64,000 bases of DNA, taken from positions 3,100,001 through 3,164,000 of the forward strand of contig JAKUDP010000001.1 of NCBI GenBank assembly GCA_022570795.1, written 5' to 3'. Of this stretch, positions 50,596 through 61,502 are shown piece after piece. Every line of letters starts with the position of its first letter. The first letter of the stretch is position 1. Under the pieces are notes generated by a model. The model searched no databases. It was not told where the DNA came from and worked only from the letters and a program-made list of their open reading frames with translations. Both the position numbers and the translations under genes were made by a program. The DNA is from Sphaerulina vaccinii. Taxonomy: Eukaryota > Ascomycota > Dothideomycetes > Mycosphaerellales > Mycosphaerellaceae.

Positions 50596-51173
50596 GATTG
50601 TGGAAGTATAAGACCGGTAAACGCACTCACCTTCCGGACTCGTCTTCCTGCTATTGACCTGAGCAACGACCTTCACTTACCATGCCGTCTCTCCGCCAGC
50701 TAATGACGTTTGGTTCCGACTATTCCATACCCGTCTAACCTACACAAAGTCAATTCAATTTGAAGGCCGCTTAGACGACCTCAGATGGTCAGCAAGCAAG
50801 AGCTGCGCTTCCAGGGCATGCTGCTGAGCATTCGCTGCTCCTAGTGAAGTGGCCATCTCCACACCTCTGTCGCCCTGTCTGCGTGGCATGAGCAAGTCGG
50901 TGTCCAGCTGTAGGTGTTGTTGATGCTTGACTGGTGGGAAATTGCTGGAGGTGGAAGGATTCGCTGACACATCGAATCTTGGCCGTGGCTCAAATCTGGT
51001 TCTGGCTACGGTATGCCCACTTCAAACGCTTCCTCCTGAACATGCATTGCTCTTTCTATGCCATCTCATGCTCTTCAATACTTCGTTGTTGTCCAAAGTC
51101 CCACTGTCGCTCGCTGAAACGCTGTCAAATCAAAGAAACCCACCTTTTGAACAAGATCATCACCACTCTCCTA
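50596..51173. other. nitrate reductase upstream region, possible small exon
   Basis: Holds the presumed nitrate reductase promoter. A minus-strand frame 50755-51000 reads as plausible protein (NFPPVKHQQHLQLDTDLLMP, then ALEAQLLLADHLRSSKRPSN) but has no ATG in frame. It could be the last exon of an unresolved small gene. Confidence 0.3.
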
Positions 51174-51877
51174 TCATGGTGTGTACTCTGGACTCATCTC
51201 CGCTGGAAAGGTCGCGTTGCCTAACGCAGTACCATTGCTCACGCCAATTCCATTGCCATCCTCATCGACCTCGACCTCCGTGAGCTCAGTAACCTGGTAT
51301 ACTGGAGTGACTCCGATCGTGTGAATCAAAGTCTGCAACTCCAGCACAAATGAGGACGCATCATCTGCCAGATCACACTCCACATTAGCACATTCTGTCT
51401 CAGAAGAACCCAAAGACTTCTGTATGCTCATCGCCCGATGAATAGTCTCTCCTTCTTACCACCTGTACCAGTAGGTGCAGCATCTCGCTTCTCCTTCGTT
51501 AATGACCCAAGTCCTATTTCGCCGACTGCAGGTGAAGGCCACTGATCGGGCACTTTCGCGAAAGTCTGAGTGTAGATGACCTCGACATAGGTTACTGAAG
51601 TAGGGTTGACCTGCGATTGCATCCAGAGCGTCGTGACGGCTGGTGCTTGAGTGACGGCTGTGGTAACATCGGCTGCTACAACTGCTCGGAGTCTGCGACT
51701 GATCAGTATAGGAGAGCTATGGAGATCTGGCTTGGCGAGCACTCACTCGAGGTTGTTTTGGTCATAGTCATTGACAAGAAGTTGGGAGTCTTCCGAGACT
51801 GTTTCTGGTTCGGCTGACGCGACGAGGGTGGCACAGGCTAGTGTGCTGATGCAACATAAGGCTGTCGAGAGGCGCAT
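51174..51877 (-). CDS. small secreted protein with Kex2-like site, three exons
   Basis: Exons 51877-51747, 51698-51460 and 51394-51174, joined in frame by introns of 48 nt (GTGAGT...CAG) and 65 nt (GTAAGA...ACAG); about 196 aa. The N-terminal 22 residues are a signal peptide (MRLSTALCCISTLACATLVA...). The mature part is Thr/Val/Ser-rich, with TTLWMQSQVNPTSVTYVEVI and a KEKRDAAPTG dibasic site that Kex2-type proteases could cut. A final acidic domain (ECANVECDLADDASSF) has two cysteines and two sequons (SNGT, GNAT). No family recognised; cell-wall or effector-like function is possible. The third exon carries its own in-frame Met, so alternative models exist. Confidence 0.6.
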
Positions 51878-52594
51878 TTTGATGCTTGAGTAGCTATGGT
51901 ACTTGACTGGCTGGATGCTTTGGTGGAAGTGAAGTGTAACTGGTGGGATTGGAAGTGTTGCTGTTGTGGCTGGCCAGAGAAGAGCTGCTCAATGCTGTCC
52001 TGAAGGAGTGGAAGACGCGACTGCTCTTCCGTATGTATGTCTTGTAGCTGGAGGTAGGGACAGTGGCGAGACAGGTCAGTCGCAAGTGGTGTCTCTGCTG
52101 TCTTTTGACTTTGATCGCGGGCAGGTCTTCTCAACACAACAACGACGAGTCCAATTCCAGAAGAACGCGCGCGATTCGAGCCCCCGGTTGGTGTCACTGT
52201 TGTCGTGTCCTTCGTGCAGCTCGCATCCAGTCTGTCGGTATCCCAATGGCTATCCAGGCACGCAACAACAGGCGAGAGAAGACCTTCGATCAACTTACAG
52301 TATCAACAATGTTCTCAGTATGAAGTGAAGTGAAGTTCTTCGACTTCTCCTTCGCAAGAAAACACGCAAGCACGAACCCACATGTCACCTCGACCTAGCC
52401 GAGAAGAGTTGAAAGATTGCGATGTGGACCTTCTGATATATAAAATCCACATGTCGGTTACAGTACGCAAAACATCGGCCGGCATCTCGGCCTGTTGATT
52501 CGAACAGGGGTGGAACGCGTAGACAAGCATTGCGCGAAGTGGAGCTTGGCAGATCGGTATGATCTTCTTCACTTCTTCAACATCACCATCTTGT
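51878..52594. other. intergenic region
   Basis: Upstream of the secreted-protein gene and downstream of the methyltransferase (both minus strand). It contains GAAGTGAAGT direct repeats near 51922 and 52318-52335, a short motif also present at 745 and 888. Long frames here overlap the signal-peptide exon in another phase and are shadows. Confidence 0.35.
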
Positions 52595-53608
52595 TCAACT
52601 GATACATCCTAGAACACCTCGAGACCGCATGAAAGCTTCCGCATCCTGCTTCTTGGCCACAATCGCAAACTGCTGCATACTGATCATAGCCCCGTTCTTG
52701 CACTCCTCGATACTCTGCTCCCAAAGCTCCAGATATGTCTTCCGGTCCATCGCACTCGGTAGAGCACTACCAGGTGGAACTGGCAGTGGAAAGCCATGTT
52801 CAGGTATCCTGGGCGCAACGGACCACCACACAGTCAGCATGTTATCACACCACGCTCGATGTAACAGAGGGTTCGCTGCAATATTTTCTTCGGCCAGAAC
52901 CTCACACTCCTCAGCCTCGAACTTCTGAGGCAACTCGTGCAACCACTTTGGAGACAGCTTGCCCATCTCCGCCGTTATACCAAAGAACTCCACCATTGCT
53001 TTCGTACTTGGCGCCTCGAGATCAGAACCCGCCGGAACCGTACATTGAAGAGTCGAAGCATCCTGCTCATCCCACTGAACATATCCACCCGGCTTCAACA
53101 TCTTCAACACGTTTCCCAGAATTAGTTCGACACTGTTACTGATGATCGCACTATACAGCGTTCTGACATGGACAATATCAAAGACGCCCACGAAATCATC
53201 TGGCACTGGAGAGAAAGCATCCCAGACTTTGAACTTCAATGGCGACGATGCAAGTTGAGCAGCTGCTGGAAAGTTCGACTCTGTGATGTCGAAGCCTTGG
53301 ATCAAGGAGGCATGTGGAAACTCCCGAGCAATATCGATCATCCACGCTCCATTTCCACAGCCAATGTCTGCTATGCGCAGAGGTGTGTTGGCTGGGAAGG
53401 AGTTCGATATCTTGGGATGAAGAGCGTAAGTGAGTTGGTATGACCAGATCCAATTCTGGAGAGTCAACCTGAGCAAATCATTGGTCAACTTGCAGTACGA
53501 GAAGCGGCCGCGCGGTCAGGACACATACCTGGTCGACACCTGGAAGTCCTGCTCCCCCCACACTTTGCTCGGATCCCACTTCGGAACTGCTGCTTGTGCT
53601 TCGGACAT
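52595..53608 (-). CDS. class I SAM-dependent methyltransferase (UMTA/LaeA-like fold)
   Basis: Exon 1 53608-53529 (MSEAQAAVPKWDPSKVW) and exon 2 53468-52595, joined by a 60-nt intron (GTATGT...CTCAG, TTGAC branch); 317 aa. Seen: motif I IADIGCGNGAWMIDIA (SAM binding), acidic residue after beta 2 in LIQGFDITESNFP, motif II/III FDIVHVRTLYSAI and LKPGGYVQWDE. This arrangement is that of the fungal UMTA-like methyltransferase group that also includes LaeA relatives. The substrate is unknown. A conserved late helix (CDNMLTVWWSV) and a closing QQFAIVAKKQ strand complete the fold. No cluster partner is adjacent. Confidence 0.85.
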
Positions 53609-54305
53609 GTCTAACTATGCGTTGTTGAAGACAACGAACAAAACTGACTTCAAGCATTCAGAGAGCTGTATAGATATAAGTACTCCACATCCCCACATAT
53701 ATGTTGCGCAGGCACCTTGGTCGACCTTTTGCCTAAAAAGGCGATGTAGAGGGCTATGCCTCGAGGGATCTCGTAGGATCCATGTTGGTCCGGAACGAGG
53801 TAAGATCTTCACTGACCTGAATGATCTCAGGTCCTCCCTCATCGTCAGCTTCGTATTAACTTTGGACTGGCCCAGCATTGCTATGAAGCTCTCAATTGGA
53901 GAAGAACAGGAGCCGTTCTCACCGATATAGGATTTGTTCTGCTTATACCAGGGCAGGGCGGGCTTGCTTGCTGAAGAGCACCTCAGGCTCGCACCGACTC
54001 GGTTTCGTTTCTTGATAACTGGAGATTGGAAGTCCAAATCGAAGGTAACGTCGTGTATCCGATATCCGGATCCCTTCGATATTCGCCGCCGGAAGCCAAA
54101 AGCTTGTCCATCTATCCAGCGGACGACACACTTGCATTGCGCAACGAGTACAACAGAGAGCTGCCAAGCGCCTTCTCCAGCTCGCGGACTGCGTTTGAAG
54201 AAACCGCTTTCTCTCTAGTTAGGTAATTAAGGGCTATACATTGCTCTCCATCAGCCGCATGCCCTAGCCCTATGACCCTACGACCAACCCAACCCTACAT
54301 GAACC
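53609..54305. other. intergenic region
   Basis: About 700 bp between the methyltransferase start and the GH12 stop. Frames on both strands (53615-54218) are short and mutually exclusive. None supported. Confidence 0.4.
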
Positions 54306-55148
54306 CTACACAATCTCAAAGCTATACTTCGATGTCGTAAACACAGCATCACTCCCTTCAAACGGCTCAGTTCCAGCCCCAGCACTAATCAAATACTGTC
54401 CATCATCAAAACTCTCACTACTAACCAAATAATCAAAGAATTCTTTCACATCGCCCGTGAAACTCTTCACCTGACTTCCAGCGACGAAAGAATAAACAGT
54501 CATACTCCCATTCGGACCCTTATACAACTCAAACGCCACGCCACCAATAGTCGTCGATCCAATAGATGTAGCATTCCCAGCAGCGTCGTATGTGCTTGAG
54601 ATAGGACCTGCGCCACCAATCGCAGCAAGCCAGATCATGATTTCGAATTCTTCGGATCCGGTCGCGGAAGAGGATGTGAAGAGATCGTAAGCTACATCTG
54701 CTATTATTCCGGTTCCGGTATAGCTCCAAGACCAAGTTGAAGACATGCTTGTTATAGAGGAGATTTGTTTTGGAGAGGAGGTTGAGGGGTTGTAGACTGC
54801 GTTGGGATAGGACTTCACTTGGCCTGAGCCGCCTGTCCAGGACCATCTATTATCAAGAAATTCTGGTTAGTGGGTGGTGAAAGGGCCGGGTGGATGGATA
54901 GATGGGTGCTTGACTTACGTGGAACTCCAAGCAAGACTGCCAGATGAGGAGAGGCTGTCTACAGAGAGGCATTGTGAACCTGAGGATGCTGATGCTTGGT
55001 TCCAGAGGTTGTTGTAGATTGTGTAGTCGCCTGTGACGATTGAGCCCCATTGTTCGCAGGTGTCGGCACGTTTGGTGACTTTGGTTGGGATTGCTGTTGC
55101 TGCTGCCAGGCCTGCGAATGCGGCTGCGACGATCGTTGTCGACTTCAT
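54306..55148 (-). CDS. GH12 endoglucanase / xyloglucanase, secreted
   Basis: Exon 1 55148-54919 and exon 2 54846-54306, joined by a 72-nt intron (GTAAGT...ATAG); 256 aa. Glycoside hydrolase family 12 cleaves beta-1,4-glucan or xyloglucan with retention. Seen: signal peptide (1-19) followed by KVTKR, a possible Kex2 pro-site; the N-terminal strand YTIYNNLWNQ; WSWSYTGTGIIADVAYDLF; the nucleophile motif EFEIMIW (Glu145); and the acid/base motif AGAGTEPFEG (Glu237) followed by KYSFEI. Both catalytic glutamates are present, so it should be active. It would act on plant cell walls, which fits a plant-associated or saprobic fungus. GH12 proteins of some plant pathogens also trigger host immunity. 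Confidence 0.93.
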
Positions 55149-55828
55149 CTTGAAAGGTATATGGAGATGAATGTATGATCGAGAACTTCAAGATGAGAGG
55201 TAAGAAAGGTCCAGCCTTGCTCTACTGTATGCAAAAGAGAACTGGTAGTAATGGGTATGCAAGCATAGCTGGTCTTGGGGTACGGATCGTTGCGGTTACT
55301 ATATGGTAAGTGTCGCTTCCACCTTGATCACTGTGAGGTGTGGTGGTCAAGTCCTCCGAGTGGCTGCGTGCCATCTAGAGCGTCGATGCTGCAGCTCGTG
55401 CAGAGGGCTGTCAAGCATTGATGGCAACATGCTGTCAATGTGGACATTATGTGGGTCGGATCTGGGCAAGCGAAAGTGTGAAACGCTTCAAGTCGCGCAT
55501 TGGCCAGGGTAATCCACGGAGCGGTGGACGACTATAGAAGCGGAGCCGGAGATGGGCGCAAATATGGTATGGGGAGGAAGACGTGGTCTTCATATATATT
55601 ATGTTGGGATGCCACCAATCAGCTTGCATTCAATTTAGCAGTGGCATGCGCTCGTGCAACCTTCTGCAACTCTCGGTACCTGGTTGCACGAGCTGACAAG
55701 GATGGTGTCGTGCATTCGAAAGCCAATGCTGATTTAGGTCGCTTGACTCCAGACTTCATCTTAACGCTCTCGCCAAATCTCTCGCGCTGCTGCTGCTGCT
55801 TCTGCAGGAAGATATAGCGCATCGCCGA
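55149..55828. other. intergenic region
   Basis: Upstream of GH12 and downstream of the ABM-domain gene. No supported gene or clear motif. The first bases hold the GH12 promoter. Confidence 0.35.
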
Positions 55829-56382
55829 CTAGGCCTCAAACGCCCTGTCACGATGCCCCATATCAACGGCGTTGCCTTCAAAGTCCACAGGAGGCCCAGC
55901 AAGCAATTGCTCGTCCGTGAATGTCTTGAACAGTTGCTTGAATGAGTCCGTAGACTGATGCTGGACGTGGTGCGCTTTACTTGCATACCTGAGTAGACTA
56001 TCAGCGCCCGTCTTGCAATTGGCTCTGGCTGTGTGGTGATCGGTCTGCCGTAACATCCTTAAGTGCTAAGGACACCGCTGAAGCGACGCAGTATGATTGA
56101 CGGCACTGGACGGTATGTTTCGCGTACCTCTCTATGATAGCCCAGCGCTGCTCTTTGGTATCGTCGGCAACATCAGTGCTGCGGATGATCTGAAACTGGA
56201 GACACCATGGTTCTTTCTTCTCGAAAGTCTTATAAGCTTCAGTGCTGAGATCAAGAAACTTTGTCCAATGGTTAGCCGGGACATTGGAAAGTATTGTCGT
56301 ATTGTCGATGGTGGCGTACTCTTTGACCTTTCCCTGGTCTGGTGGTGATAATGACCACAAGTGTGAGCTCTTCTGTAGACAT
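55829..56382 (-). CDS. ABM-domain (antibiotic biosynthesis monooxygenase-like) protein, three exons
   Basis: Exons 56382-56320 (MSTEELTLVVIITTRPGKGQ), 56258-56128 and 55988-55829, joined in frame; 117 aa, normal for a single ABM ferredoxin-like fold. Intron 1 is 61 nt (GTACGC donor, GCTAAC branch, AAAG acceptor), intron 2 is 139 nt (GTACGC...CTCAG), the longest in the window. Seen: beta 1 TLVVIITTRPG, helix 1 FLDLSTEAYKTFEKKEPWCL, strand FQIIRS, then ERYASKAHHVQHQSTDSFKQ (conserved E-x-Y ... H) and LLAGPPVD. ABM proteins are small dimeric oxygenases or unknowns; no substrate is implied. It is tandem to GH12. Confidence 0.75.
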
Positions 56383-56708
56383 TCTGCTGGTTGCTTTTCA
56401 CGAGCGTTACTCCAAACAACTGATCGCAGCAGATGGTGCTCTTATAGATGAACAGATCTGGAGTGCAGAATCGTCTATATCCGCGAGGTTCACATTTTGA
56501 AGTTCTGTAGCGGATGTAAAGCCATGCTTAGGACCATTGGCGCGATGCTCTCCGGAGGCCGACCTGACGTGATGCGAATCGGGACCGAACGGCTGTTGCA
56601 GCACAATAAGTCCAGCCCACTCCAGCAACATGCGACAGGCTGTGCAATGAAGACATATGCTAACAAAGTAGTCATATTCGTACAGAAGAGCGCCGTACTG
56701 CAACGGTC
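56383..56708. other. intergenic region
   Basis: About 325 bp between the ABM gene start and the Mtw1 stop, same strand. Nothing recognised beyond a presumed promoter. Confidence 0.35.
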
Positions 56709-57665
56709 TCAATCTTTGGTTTTCTTGTTGGATTCGGCGCCACCCAGTGCTTGGACGACAGACTCGATACCTTCGATCTCATCGCGCCCCATCTTCCTCC
56801 CTGCTGCCAGAGACGTGCCAGCGGCTGAGTCCAGATCGATGCCTTTGCGTTCGAGCGCTCTACGAGTCTGGTTCTCGAGATACCTTCGGCGCCTGCCTTC
56901 TGCACTGTCCTCGTCGTCGTACCTGCCGTTCTTCGCAGTAGGGATTGTCTGCATTGCGTCTCTCAGTTGAGCCAAAAGCTGCTGCACAGCCGGTATCTGA
57001 CTGAGAGCGTTCTGTGTGTCCTGCTCGAGATGCTTGCTCTGACCAGACGCTGCATTGAGGAATGCAAAGGGCGCATCGCGTGCTGCTCCCTCCTGCTGCA
57101 GCTCAGCGCCAATGAGTGCACTCAGCTGCTTCAAAATTACAGCATTCTTGGCTTCTTGTGCTTTCAGCATGATGTTCAGCTTTGCTGTCTCATGCAACTT
57201 CTTCCTCTGCAGCTCCACTGCTTCTGGACTGGGCACATCTTCTGCAGTCACCACATCGACACCCTTGTAGTGATCAAGACGAACCCAGTTGGCAAGGTCG
57301 TCTTCCTTATGACCAACAGCCAGTATGTTGCGCAACGTGTAGATCTCAAACTTGTCAAAGTCCTTGTCCACAGTCGCGTTCAGCAAGCTCTCCAGCTTCA
57401 CGATGCCATTATCAACCTCATTCTGCTTAAGTTCTATGAGCGCGTCTCGCTGAGCCTCCTTGTTCGGGAGTGATGCTGCTGTTTTCCGGTCCAGCTCGAA
57501 GCCCAGTTGCTCTGCTGTGGTGCCTCCAAAGCCTTCCTCGATGGCATTGACGGCGCGAAAGACCAGCTCATTGACAGTGTTGATGATATCGTCCAGCAGA
57601 GTGAGTGGCGTGTATCGGAAATGCTCAGTGAGCAGCGCAGTCGTAGTCTGGTTGGTAGCGGCCAT
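56709..57665 (-). CDS. mtw1: kinetochore protein Mtw1/Mis12
   Basis: 318 aa, intronless. The N-terminal LLTEHFRYTPLTLLDDIINT and VNELVFRAVNAIEEG are the conserved Mis12 domain. Further regions include a long helical, coiled-coil-forming body (KLNIMLKAQEAKNAVILKQL) and a basic C-terminal tail with RRRRYLENQTRRALERKG. Mtw1 is the organiser of the MIND/Mis12 complex, which links CENP-C at the inner kinetochore to Ndc80 and Spc105. The length is close to other filamentous fungal Mis12 proteins. It is the second kinetochore gene in the window after CENP-X, 50 kb apart, and probably not functionally clustered. Confidence 0.9.
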   Translation of the reverse strand: MAATNQTTTALLTEHFRYTPLTLLDDIINTVNELVFRAVNAIEEGFGGTTAEQLGFELDRKTAASLPNKEAQRDALIELKQNEVDNGIVKLESLLNATVDKDFDKFEIYTLRNILAVGHKEDDLANWVRLDHYKGVDVVTAEDVPSPEAVELQRKKLHETAKLNIMLKAQEAKNAVILKQLSALIGAELQQEGAARDAPFAFLNAASGQSKHLEQDTQNALSQIPAVQQLLAQLRDAMQTIPTAKNGRYDDEDSAEGRRRRYLENQTRRALERKGIDLDSAAGTSLAAGRKMGRDEIEGIESVVQALGGAESNKKTKD

Positions 57666-59482
57666 GTTGCCGTGTCTTCATAGTACGCGGCGCATTGGTG
57701 TCAAGGTCGTGTCGAAGGGGACGCGAAGCGAAGGGAAGAAGCGAATGTAAACACAAGCGAAGGGCCCACTTTTCCAACAAGGAACCCTTGCACAAACATC
57801 CATACCACAAGCACTACTGCACTCCTGCAACGAACGAGCAAGACGAGCAGTGCGGCAGCTGTCTGCCAGTCGAACAATGCTTGACCGACTTCTCATTGCT
57901 ATGCAGGTCTCCCAGCGGAATTGTGAGCCGCGCGGCCGCCAGCATGAGGACAAAACGAACCTCGATGTTTTGCGGTATTTCGGGCGCATCTGCCATACCG
58001 CACCGCATAAGGAAGCGAGCGGCACTCTGGCAATAACGTTTGGCATGCATCACACGCCTCCTCCTTCCCCAGGAAATACCCCGGACGTAGGACATCTGCC
58101 ACGTTGCGTTGCGTTCTCCTATCACATGTTCGCTGTTGGTCATGCTGCATAAATCGAGGCAGGAACGGTGGTCAGGCAGTGCAATCTATAATCGCGTGTG
58201 GTATGCCGCAAGATCCGAAGCACGCCATTACCCAGCTGACCACAGTTCAATAATCACCGGGACATGTTATGGACAATTGCAGAACATGCCGGTTGAAACG
58301 GTATACACTCACACTCGACAACTGCTTGCACTCTACCTCAGGCATATCGCATCTCGATGGCTCGCAGCAAACTCCGCGTACCATCGCGATCCGCTATATC
58401 TCGTACAGCCATCGAATTGTCATATCCTGACAAGGACCTGCGAACTCTCCTAGTCAAAGGCAACAACAGTGCCCCCGTAGACCTTCTACCGGTGCTGCAG
58501 CGAATCCTTCTACGAATGCTCATTCTGGACCTTTGAAAGTGGCCAGGAGGTGAGACTTGTCTCGGTCGAAGATTCTTTGCGCAAGTAGGGCGTCAGTGGC
58601 GGATGTTTGATGCTCTACTATAAACACAGAATTCGCAAAATCTCAGCAAACTCGTATGCGACGCTGGTTCGTACGGCATCGTCCTATATGGGAAGGACTA
58701 AAAACATTCGCCACCATTCGCCAACAGTTGCTCTTGGTACGGGACCTGGCCTGGCATAAAAGTTATGAGCGATGAGGTCGTGGGCGTTGTAGAAGCGTTT
58801 TGCAGGCGTCGATGAGGCGCTATGAAGGGATTACGCTTAATTCTAACGCTAACAGAAAGTGTATATGATAAGCGCTACCTCAGTGGCGACATCAGCCAAG
58901 GAACAGGTCACAATCCGTCTTTGCCGAATCAAAGTAGTAAGAGATGGACCACAGATCTTTACCATTCAAACTCTCGCTAGTGCTCGCATCGGAGTTTGGC
59001 AGAAGACCCAAAGGGACCCCGCGACACGCGCACCTCTCAAGCCTGAACGAACCGTATTCGACTAGCAGTGCGCTGATCTTCACAGGCGGATCCTGGGGAG
59101 AAACTCTTTCCCCAGAGGACACAGCGCTGGGCACCGCAAGATGTACATTCTGACTTTCCTGGAGTGGAAAGGCGTATTGAGGAGGAGCAGGACTTACGTC
59201 GAACTTGCCTACTGCCCTCTCGGCCCCTCTGCGCCATGTTGCATCGTCTAACAAATGTCTGAGCGCGGATTGGCTCTTCACGAGGCGAAAGTACCTGTGT
59301 GGAGATGGATGCTATTGCTGAACGTGGTTGAGACATCGGCTGCTCATATTTCGTTCTAGCGGCAAAACAACAGATATATTAGAACTTGAAGACCCCAAAC
59401 AGATCGACCTCGTTCACAGGAAGTCGACATCAACACACCCTACCTTCACCCAAGTCCTCGAGCACCTTTCCGAACAGTCACA
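57666..59482. other. gene-poor interval
   Basis: About 1.8 kb between Mtw1 (-) and the peroxidase (+). The best coding hint is minus-strand 59336-58892. One frame from ATG 59336 (MSQPRSAIASISTQ) and another ending SYYFDSAKTDCDLFLG both cross a possible 39-nt GTAAGT...CCAG intron, and I cannot decide between them. Other frames are weak. Confidence 0.35.
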
Positions 59483-60863
59483 ATGGTCAAGTCTACTTTC
59501 GCCCTCGCTGCATTGGCCGGCTCTGCGGCAGCATGGCCTATGGTCATGGAGCAGGACATGCTCCTGAAGCGAGCCGCCTCTGGCAGACTCAACACTGGTG
59601 CTGGCCACCCCAACCCAACATTCGACGCAACATCGCAATATGTGGATGTGACCGATGGCGGAGCAAACCCATACCAGGCTCCATCTTCCACTGACCTTCG
59701 TGGTCAATGTCCAGGACGTGAGTTACACTTTGCGACTTTTCACGCGAACAGCTACTAACATTGACTACAGTGAACGCCGCAAGTTAAACTTTGCGACTTC
59801 TCATGCGAACAGTTACTAACACACTTCGAAGGCTGCCAACCACGGCTTCCTTCCACGCAACGGGAGAGCTACAATTGCACAGACTGCATCGGGTCTTGGT
59901 GCAGCATACGGAATGAGCCCTGATTTGGCCATCGGCCTTGCTGCCATTGCCATCATCATTTCTGGTGATATCCCAAGCGGTCAGTGGTCGATCGGCGCTG
60001 GTTTCCCAAGCAGCTTGCCACTCCTTCTCTCGAATCCCAAGGGAATCGTGGGCACACACAACAAGTACGAAGGAGACGCATCAATCGTCCGTGGAGACGC
60101 ATACCTGAACAACGGCAATGTCGGTGTCTTCCAGTGGGACAGATGGAATGATCTTGTGCAGAGAACCGGCAGCGACGGCCTCACCTTGGACAAGACTACC
60201 GCTCACTCTCAAGAGTACACCGAGTACTCCATCCAGAACAACCCATACTACTTCTCTGGACCATTCTCCGGCTTGGTTGCGCCAGCAGCGCACAACTTCG
60301 TCATCAACTTCATGTCCAACCACAGTGCAGAGGTGCCAGGCGGTACCCTGGACCTCGAGGTTCTCAAGTCGTTCTTCGCCGTATCTGGTGACGGCACCGG
60401 CGCATCTGGTACCAACCCTGGCAACTTTGTCCACAACGTCGGACAGGAGCGCATTCCATTGAACTGGTACCGCCGCAACACTGCCGATGCCTACAACCTG
60501 GCCGATGTGTTCCTTGATCTCCTTGCCGGTGAGGCAACCAACCCAGGCACCGTCCGCATTGGAGGTAACACAGGGACAACCAACTCGTTCACCGGTGTCG
60601 ACCTCGGCGACCTCACATCAGGTGTTTTCAACGGCGCCACTCTTCTCCAGGGCAACAACTTGGCTTGCTTCGCATTCCAGGCTGCTCAGGCAGGTGGTAT
60701 TGATCAGCTTGATGGTGTTCTCAGCGTCGTCCAAAGCACGCTCAAGCCTCTTACCGATGCTCTCAGCTCTTCTCTGGCCGGTCTTTCTTGCCCACAGTTG
60801 ACCGCCGCGAACTTCAACAGCCAGCTCTTCAATGCCTACCCAGGTGCTAGCTACGACCAGTAG
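59483..60863 (+). CDS. secreted heme-thiolate peroxidase / unspecific peroxygenase (chloroperoxidase family)
   Basis: Exon 1 59483-59717, an 8-nt micro-exon 59771-59778 (TGAACGCC) and exon 3 59832-60863; 424 aa. Joined this way the protein reads CPG-LNA-AANHGFLPRNG, exactly the family heme-binding block, whereas other joins break or lengthen it. Seen: signal peptide (about 1-17), proximal heme ligand Cys76 in RGQCPG, the acid-base region YEGDASIVRGD (Glu161, Asp163, Arg168), and VGQERIPLNWYRRN. Such enzymes oxygenate or halogenate organic compounds with H2O2 outside the cell. Length fits the long UPO group. Both introns are 53 nt and nearly the same sequence; the second uses a GC donor (GCAAGT). 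Confidence 0.92.
59718..59831 (+). repeat. twin introns of the peroxidase gene flanking an 8-nt exon
   Basis: Intron 1 is 59718-59770 and intron 2 is 59779-59831, both exactly 53 nt. Shared blocks in register: G(TG/CA)AGTTA, ACTTTGCGACTT, TCA(C/T)GCGAACAG and TACTAACA, the last being the branch site. They diverge only in the final 10-12 nt and at scattered single bases. The unit of 61 nt (intron plus 8-nt exon) looks tandemly duplicated, or the same introner-like element inserted twice. Confidence 0.8.
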
Positions 60864-61502
60864 ACCGACTAGAAGATCTAAGCGATCTCGTTGGTGTCAT
60901 GATGATGACCTTTTGAAACTTTAGCGGGCGATATGTCAAAAATTGTATTCTGTATATACGCATCAATCCACTTGTGCAAACACCTTCTTCTCACAGCCTC
61001 CTTCTCACCTTCCTCGTTCGACTTGACTGGTGCGCAGAATGTATGTTGTGCGATTCGCATCAGGACACATTGCCACGTTCAGCATCGCCCAGACGACAAT
61101 AGCAACACCGGACTACTTACCAAAAAAGTGTCACAGCATGATCTACAAGGTGAAGTCGACTCTCAGCCTTACAAGATGGTGGCGTTGACGGTATACATGT
61201 AAGATGCGAACCATACCGGACCACACAGCTGGTACCATGGCAAAAGACACATGGCACAAGGATCTGTAACGCCTCGTGGCAGGATACGGGAAGATTTACC
61301 AGAAAACGTGTTGTGCGTTCGCTCAGTTGTATGCGATCGCTCAGCAGGATTATTGTATATCATCTGGCCAAGACCGAGGAGATCTACTGTGCCAAGGTTG
61401 AGGAGCATATATACAACCGCCCGCGCCTGCTTAGAATGGAAACCGTCTAGTTCTCGTAATATGGCATGGACTTACGACGAAGTTCAATAGAGATGCAGGC
61501 CG
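60864..61502. other. convergent 3' intergenic region
   Basis: Between the stops of the peroxidase (+) and the 2-hydroxyacid dehydrogenase (-). About 640 bp, no coding signal on either strand. Confidence 0.4.

Noticed and set aside
51838..52293. 151-codon minus-strand ORF
   Set aside because: Overlaps the signal-peptide exon of the secreted protein in another phase and is low-complexity Gln/Ser.
52485..52520. GTTCGAATC on the minus strand, resembling a tRNA B box
   Set aside because: The flanking bases cannot form a T stem and no A box lies upstream.
57678..58046. 122-codon minus-strand ORF upstream of Mtw1
   Set aside because: Arg/Cys-rich composition with a competing frame on the other strand; no splice signals or homology.
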